DNA of 64,000 nucleotides from positions 2,725,001-2,789,000 of the forward strand of contig CM060112.1 in NCBI GenBank assembly GCA_030522415.1. Reading direction: 5' to 3'. This DNA is from Channallabes apus (lineage: Eukaryota > Chordata > Actinopteri > Siluriformes > Clariidae). The first letter of the stretch is position 1. Each line of letters begins with the position of its first letter. The position numbers and the translations under genes are program-made. The notes beneath the pieces were generated by a model that was not told the origin of the DNA, did no database searches, and worked only from the letters and a program-made list of their open reading frames with translations. Below, one piece after another: positions 58,617 through 64,000 of the stretch.

Positions 58617-58869
58617 TAACACACCGCATCTCACAGCGAGTCAAACCACATGAGTGAATACTGTAGGGGTATTAAACATTACAATCACCCAGAAAAATGA
58701 ATGGATGCGGGGTTTGAAACTCCCAAGGTTATTTTCTCATTTAACTAAATCAAATTTCATAAAAATAAAACGTGTCAAAAGAAAAACCCATAAAGTTATG
58801 GATAATGGCTAATGATGAATGAAACATATTTTAAACAAAAAGCAGCGAGCAGCTGGACATCGGGACGGG

Positions 58870-58905
58870 GAGTGTACAGTAAGTACAGTAAGTACAGTAA
58901 GTACG
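58870..58905. repeat. Short 10-bp tandem repeat
   Basis: GTACAGTAA units repeated about four times. Confidence 0.8.
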
Positions 58906-59129
58906 ATGTGTTGGTCTTGCACGCGCAGGTCTGAGCAGCTCAAGAAGCTCCATAATCTGTTGCCTTGGAAGGCAAAACTTTTATTTAAATATTTTTAAAA
59001 TAACAACCAAATAAGTTTTGTCTAAAGGAAACATGTACATGACCCACACGGCTCCACGGACCGCGCCGTCTTCAGTTTAACACAACACCACGCTGTATCG
59101 CTGCCTAATTGTTTAATACTGTTTAATAT

Positions 59130-59385
59130 TAATAGTTGTTGTTGTTGTTGGTCTTTCGGCTGCTCCCGGCAAGGGGTCGCCACAGGGGAATATCCAGTCC
59201 GCACTACAACTTGGCACAGGTTTTACGCCGGATGTCCTTCCTGACGCAACCCTCCCATTTTATCCGGGCTTGGGACCGGCACTGCATCCAGTGGCTGGGG
59301 TTTGGGAACTGGCTGGGAATCGAACCCGGGCCTCCCGCATGGCAGGCGAAACACCCCTACCACTGAGCCACCAGTGCCCTTTTCT
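59130..59385. repeat. Common fish interspersed repeat with GGGGTCGCCACAG core
   Basis: A TTGTTGTTG run, then GGTCGCCACAGGGGAATATC, GGCACAGGTTTTACGCCGGA, TGTCCTTCCTGACGCAACCC and a GGGAATCGAACCCGGGCCTC block that resembles an inverted tRNA-type B box. It is widespread in fish genomes; the family name is not certain. Confidence 0.65.
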
Positions 59386-59489
59386 CTTGTAATGAGTACA
59401 ATATTAATAGTGATGGCCAATTTTAATGCATTAGTCACATTATGAAATAGGCTAATTAAAAGTCACTCTATTAGTTCTGATATCCAAAC

Positions 59490-59578
59490 TTAAATAATTC
59501 TTTTGATTGTGTAAAGCTGTTTTGAGACAATGTCAATTGTTAAAAGCGCTATACAAATAAAATTGAATTGAATTGAAT
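59490..59578 (+). repeat. LINE/SINE 3' tail, plus strand
   Basis: TGTAAAGCTGTTTTGAGACA followed by TTAAAAGCGCTATACAAATA and (AATTG)n-type ends. The same tail, inverted, ends the element at 28806. Confidence 0.75.
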
Positions 59579-61000
59579 ATCAAATAAAATAACATTCTTA
59601 AACAGGTCTACAGTATATTCCATCATTAATACGACTTTGATAACGTGCCATAATGTGTTTGCATACACCGCTGGTTTATAAAGACTGCTGCTCAGTGGCG
59701 GCCACTAGCGTCTTGAGCTGAAACTACGCTAAGAATGAGTTAAGGTTGGTCCAGACCAACCTTACGAACGTGTGACTTATCTAAGAGATACTAAGCGTAA
59801 GTACGTTTCGGGAAATGCGCTATAACGTTAAGAGAGAGGTTAAGGTACGACTTAAGAACTACTTAGAGATAAGAAGCTTTCGAGAAACCAGTCCAGAGCA
59901 ACAGAGAATGTGGAAAGGAGGTGAAGAGACGAGTACAGGCAGGTTGGAATGGGTGGAGAAAAGTTTCAGGTGTGTTGTGCGATGAAAGAGTATCAGCGAG
60001 AGTGAAAGGAAAGGTGTACAGGACAGTGGTGAGACCAGCAATGCTCTACGGCTTAGAGACAGTGGCACTGAAGAAAAGACAGGAGGCAGAGCTAGAGGTA
60101 GCAGAGCTGAAGATGTTGAGGTTCTCTTTGGGAGTGACAAGGATGGATAGGATCAAGAATGAGTTCATCAGAGGGACAACCCATGTGAGATGTTTTGGAG
60201 ATAAAGTCAGAGAGGCCAGATTGAGGTGGTTTGGACATGTTCAGAGGAGAGATGGTGAATATATCGGTAGAAGGATGCTGAGGTTGGAGCTGCCAGGCAG
60301 GAGGTCTAGAGGAAGACCAAAGAGGAGATTTATGGATGCAGTGAGAGAGGACATGAAGTTAGTTGGTGTGAGAGAAGAGGATGCAGAGGATAGGGTTAGA
60401 TGGAGGCAGATGAAAGGGGACAATCCAAAGATAAAGAAGAAGAAGAATTAATATAATTTCCACCAATAATTAATGCTTTTTAAAATTTTTTTATTTATTT
60501 TAACCTTGGTAGAGACTGCAGAGACTGTATGGTCATGGCTATGAGTGTGTCTGTTGCTTTGTGTATATTATGTTTGTTTAGTTTAGTATGTTTATTTCTG
60601 TATATGTGTGTCTTTCAGCGTCTATGTAAATGAGCTACTGCTGAGCCACACCCCTCCAGAGAACAGCGGCTACGAGCAGGGGAGGGGCTTTTCTTATATG
60701 AGGTCACAAAAGGGGAAAATCTAATTGGCTTGTTTAAAACCAATTTTAAATCCAAAATTTAATTTTGTCAATACAAAATAAGAAAAGGGCCAAAAAAAAC
60801 CCCATCTTGTTTTCCCCTCATGTACACACACACACACAGACTGAGGACCCATTTGACTGTCTAAATGTGAGTAAAAAAATAATTTATATATAATAGTCTT
60901 CCTTTAAACAGTTCCCAGGAGATGGCCCTTTATTTACGCTATAATGTGAGACTACATACAGAATCTTCAGCCACGTATATTAATAATACAGCATATGAGT

Positions 61001-61392
61001 AGGCGGCGCGGTGGTGTAGTGGTTAGCACTGTCACCTTGCACCTCCAGGGTCTGGGTTCGATTCCCCGGCCAGGCTCGATTCCCGTCTCTGTGTGCATGG
61101 AGTTTGCATGTTCTCCCCGTGCTTGGTGGGTTTCCTCCGGGTACTCCGGTTTCCTCCCACAGTCCAAAGATATGCAGGTTAGGCTAATTGGCGTTCCTAA
61201 ATTGCCCGTAGTGTGTGAGTGTGTGTATGTGTGTGAGTGTGTGTATGTGTATGTGTATGTGTGCCCTGCGATGGATTGGCACCCTGTCCAGGGTGTACCC
61301 TGCCTCGTACCCTGAGTCTCCTGGGATAGGCTCCAGGTCCCCCGCGACCCTGAACACAGGATAAAGCGGTATAGAAGATGAATGAATGAATG
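61001..61392 (+). repeat. Full-length tRNA-derived SINE (family B)
   Basis: A box TGGTGTAGTGG at 61012-61022 and B box GGTTCGATTCC at 61055-61065 both fit pol III consensus. A conserved body follows (GGAGTTTGCATGTTCTCCCC, TTTCCTCCGGGTACTCCGGT) with a TG-rich insertion, ending in (GAAT)n. Partial copies are at 5885, 51793 and 52005. Confidence 0.88.
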
Positions 61393-61894
61393 AACATACG
61401 AGAATGCATGGGTGCAAAATCTGGTGATTGTCTACTATGAAAATAAAAGTGGTTTTGTGCATCTGTGTGCAGCTGTATTTGATCTGTAAGATGTTGATCC
61501 TATACGAACATGCAGAATAGAAGAATAAATGTCCCGAAACCCGAGTCTGTGAGCGGAGCAGCTTAACGAGCTGAGATGAGTGAAAATTGACAAAATGCTC
61601 GCAGTCTATCGATTGTTTTAGCAAAGCTAAAAACAGTATACACACACACATCCCCCTTTCGGGAAATGTGTGTGTACTGGAATTGGCTGAATCCATTTTC
61701 ACTAAAGGTCTGCCTTCACCAGGGGTTACAGAAAAACGTGCTCATTCCTGCTTTTCCACTTCTCTTGGCCTGTGTGACAAAATCCTGAAATCTAAGTTAC
61801 TGTAATATAAAAACTAGCTGTTAGTCTCACCGTCCGGCTACAGAGGTCCAGTATATTACTACAAATCACACGTTTAAACGCCTAGTGTTTAATA

Positions 61895-62090
61895 TTATAA
61901 TCATAATGAGCCCTAGTCACATGACCAAGTGTGCAAATTATATAATGAGCCCTAGTCACATGACCTAATAGTTATATATCATGATGAACCCTAGTCACAT
62001 GACTAAGTCCTTAAATAGTATAATGAGCCCTAGTCACATGACCAAGTTCTTAAATATTATAATGAGCCCTAAAGTACATAATTAAGTACT
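61895..62090. repeat. 39-bp repeat with GTCACATGAC motifs
   Basis: Five units of 39 bp with core ATGAGCCCTAGTCACATGAC. GTCACATGAC lies at 61916, 61955, 61994 and 62033 with exact 39-bp spacing; the fifth unit has lost it. The motif contains an E box (CACATG) of the M-box type. Confidence 0.85.
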
Positions 62091-62246
62091 TTAATTCATT
62101 CATTAATTCATTCATTAGTTTCTTGCTTTAGCCTTATTTAACCTCATTTACGTGTAAAACTTGTAAAACAGCACTTGGAAGAAGTCTTAAGAAGTCTTAC
62201 TATTGATCTCTGACATTCTAAAACACAGAGAGGAAGTTGAGGGGCT

Positions 62247-62248
<2 letters not shown>

Positions 62249-62303
<55 letters not shown>
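62249..62303. repeat. TG and GA microsatellites
   Basis: (GT)n followed by (GA)n. Confidence 0.95.
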
Positions 62304-62304
<1 letters not shown>

Positions 62305-62699
62305 CAAGAATAGAAAGCCAGGCAATAAAGCCAGAACTGAGCGCGGATGTGCAAGTAGTCTAATAGATACAACATCTAACTATCTTCCACACACAACACA
62401 AAAACGACTTTGCCCTCCGGCACTCGGCTACAGAACAATTTCTATTTTCTTAATATTTGCACTTCATTACATACAGTGTGTATTGGTGGATGAGCCAATT
62501 AAACTGTAGATTCACACTCGTGAAGTAATTGATGGAAAACCAGCCAAATTGCCAAGCAGCCATAAAATAAATAAATAAATAAATTAAAATTTAAACATGA
62601 ATAGGTCTTTTAACCGGCACCAATCTAGCTCAGAAGTCGCCCAATAACACGGCAAGACAAAACATCTGCCTAAAAAACTCAGAGCAAAATAAAGCACTA

Positions 62700-63120
62700 A
62701 TTTACACCTGCTTTCAGGAGGCCAACAAAATTCACATGCAAATCTGACAAAACTTGTTAATTGGCCGAGGTTTAATACATCAAACAGAATGTGGGGTCAG
62801 ACACATTTCCTACTCCCCCGCTCTTTTTTTTTTTTTTCACTTACCAATTTGCATACCGCCCCATGCACCTGTTCAAATTGCCTGTTAAGGCTTGAATGAA
62901 AAGTGCAGCAAATATCCAGCCTTATAATCCCAACCTTATAAACCCCAAATCCCTATAAAAAGGCTGATTAGGTGAAAGAGATCCTGCGCAGATTTAATAC
63001 CAGCGCTTCATGTTGTGTTAAATGTTTACACGTACATATGCAAGTGGTTTGATTTGCATATTCAGATTAGCGATGGTAAATATGCAAATCAATAATAAGA
63101 ATTGTTCATTATCAATAAGC
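62700..63120. promoter_or_regulatory. Candidate enhancer with four octamer (POU) motifs
   Basis: ATGCAAAT at 62736-62743 and 63082-63089 and ATTTGCAT at 62847-62854 and 63052-63059 lie in repeat-free DNA of gabrg3 intron 2, with a half site (CATATGCAAG) near 63035. Octamers are bound by POU-domain factors, many of them neural. No exon is seen here. Confidence 0.5.
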
Positions 63121-63244
63121 ATCACTTTGGACATAATTTTTTTTTCGGCTAGGATCATGTTAGTTTTAGAAAAGTCCTAAATATTTGTTAGGTATAAATA
63201 TAAAAAAAGTGGATGCCAACAATGCAACCATCATGACGACTGAG

Positions 63245-63245
<1 letters not shown>

Positions 63246-63287
<42 letters not shown>
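63246..63287. repeat. TA microsatellite
   Basis: Pure (AT)n tract. Confidence 0.95.
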
Positions 63288-63289
<2 letters not shown>

Positions 63290-64000
63290 AGTTTTTGAAA
63301 GATTCCTTAAGAAGCCTTACTTGTTTGTGTACACTTCCACTCACCTTTATTAAACCGAGGCAAGAGCTTATAACAGTAATTAGAGCTATTCTGTAAAGTT
63401 CGAGTGCTGTTAAGCACGCATCCACATCCATTTCCTGCGGCTGGTCCATTGATTATCGTGACTCGTGTGTAAACATCCACCTGATGTCGCAGCATGATTA
63501 AGGCATTATGTACAAAGGATGTGATGTAAGACGGAGCCTTTTAGAAGAACAAAGCAGACATAGGCTTTATTCATGACACTGTATTTGTTTCCATGGCAAT
63601 AAAAGCGCTCAGTGCTACCCCTGGTTATTAAATATAAGCTGCGGACGCTCCATGGGTTCTACCTCAGGGCTAAGCGTCCGCATCTTTAGATGACCTTCTG
63701 TCATGTACATAAGACAGCAGGCTCGCATTAAATGGTGTCTCGATACAAATGGAGCTTTTTGATGAATGACGAGAACACTTCTACTTCCACTTCTGCAGAC
63801 CAAGATGCATCCTCAACGTTACCCCAGTAAACTTTTCCCTCGTTTCATGACAGGAGCCTGAATAATCGGGGAAGTGGGGGAGTGTTGTGCTTATACGCTT
63901 TAAACCTTTCAGCTTTGTTGGGGTTTGTTCTCCGCTGATTGCAGCCACTATTGCTGTGAGGTCAAGTTCAGTGTGTGAGCTCCTGTATTCACTTTTTATA
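63290..64000. other. gabrg3 intron 2, end of window, no element recognised
   Basis: Unique sequence without repeats or a recognisable exon. The gamma-subunit exon 3 block (IYVNSIGPV-type) is not found here in any frame. Confidence 0.45.

Larger units (their letters stand above)
57237..59893. mobile_element. 2657-bp non-autonomous DNA transposon inserted in the RTE LINE
   Basis: The ends GGCCCGGTTTCTCGATAACG and, inverted, GACTGGTTTCTCGAAAGC form terminal inverted repeats with extended loose symmetry (CTTAAG-rich arms on both sides). CAG is duplicated at the borders (57234-57236 and 59894-59896), and removal of the insert restores the LINE frame. A 3-bp duplication suggests PIF/Harbinger-like chemistry, although that group prefers TWA. 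No transposase ORF is present. It carries further insertions, including the 836-bp element at 57781 and a LINE-tail sequence at about 59490-59578. Confidence 0.8.
57187..60450 (+). pseudogene. RTE-type LINE 3' end, split by a DNA transposon
   Basis: 57187-57236 encodes KKVQDFKYLGSTDQ. The frame resumes at 59897 as SNRECGKEVKRRVQAGWNGW and runs to 60451 with RTVVRPAMLYGLETVALKK, LRFSLGVTRMDRIKNEFIRG, LRWFGHVQRRDGEYIGRRML and RGRPKRRFMDAVREDMKLVG. This is the C-terminal region of RTE/BovB-type LINE polyproteins, often annotated craniofacial development protein 2-like. Excising 57237-59893 and one copy of CAG restores the reading frame. The element is 5'-truncated before the RT domain and ends in an AAG-rich tail. 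It is on the same strand as gabrg3. Confidence 0.9.

Noticed and set aside
61001..61075. tRNA gene suggested by A and B boxes
   Set aside because: It is the head of a SINE with a long conserved body and (GAAT)n tail; no acceptor stem pairs.

Overview
The window is vertebrate nuclear DNA, most likely from a teleost fish. It has small phased coding exons with GT-AG borders, long introns, dense CA/TG, GATA, AAT and CTGT microsatellites, many Tc1-like transposons, tRNA-derived SINEs, RTE- and Rex1-like LINE fragments and an intact Ty3/gypsy chromovirus. The SINE types suggest an otophysan such as a catfish, but that is a weak inference.

The host genes are two neighbouring GABA-A receptor subunit genes on the plus strand. 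Seven exons (68, 221, 83, 144, 153, 212 and 303 bp) from 1293 to 33877 encode the C-terminal ~390 residues of an alpha5-type subunit (gabra5), from the extracellular domain to the stop codon; its first exons lie left of the window. About 15.9 kb downstream, two exons (49818-49870 and 52961-53109) encode the signal peptide and N-terminus of a gamma3-type subunit (gabrg3), which continues beyond the right edge. This matches the conserved vertebrate GABRB3-GABRA5-GABRG3 cluster. The gabra5 frame and splice sites are intact, but the protein departs from the family at the benzodiazepine pocket: Leu replaces the loop A His, and loop C has Arg and Leu where Thr and Glu are usual.

Region by region: 1-655 is a satellite. 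1.3-33.9 kb holds the gabra5 exons, with introns containing SINEs, a solo LTR (12.3-13.0 kb), a Rex1-like LINE 3' end (15.4-16.4 kb), a Tc1 relic (17.5-18.1 kb), a 19-bp minisatellite with higher-order structure (18.2-19.4 kb), a hAT MITE with an 8-bp target duplication (22.6 kb), a complete but internally deleted Tc1-like element (26.1-27.5 kb) and a LINE ORF1 remnant (28.8-29.8 kb). The intergenic space holds two more Tc1-like elements, a 5244-bp gypsy retrotransposon with identical 458-bp LTRs and one open gag-pol frame (41.35-46.59 kb), a strong CTCF-like site and a possible cryptic promoter with spliced mini-exons (47.5-47.9 kb). gabrg3 begins in a CpG-rich block at 49.0-49.6 kb. Its second intron contains a 17-bp GC-rich VNTR (54.3-54.9 kb), a nested transposon stack (57.2-60.5 kb), a 39-bp repeat carrying E-box/M-box motifs (61.9-62.1 kb) and a cluster of four octamer (POU) motifs (62.7-63.1 kb).

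The strongest leads are (a) the altered benzodiazepine-site residues in gabra5, (b) a gypsy element whose predicted RNA 5' end is complementary to its own primer-binding site, as in Tf1 self-priming, with the gag start codon inside the LTR, and (c) a minisatellite that copies the end of the transposon that holds it.
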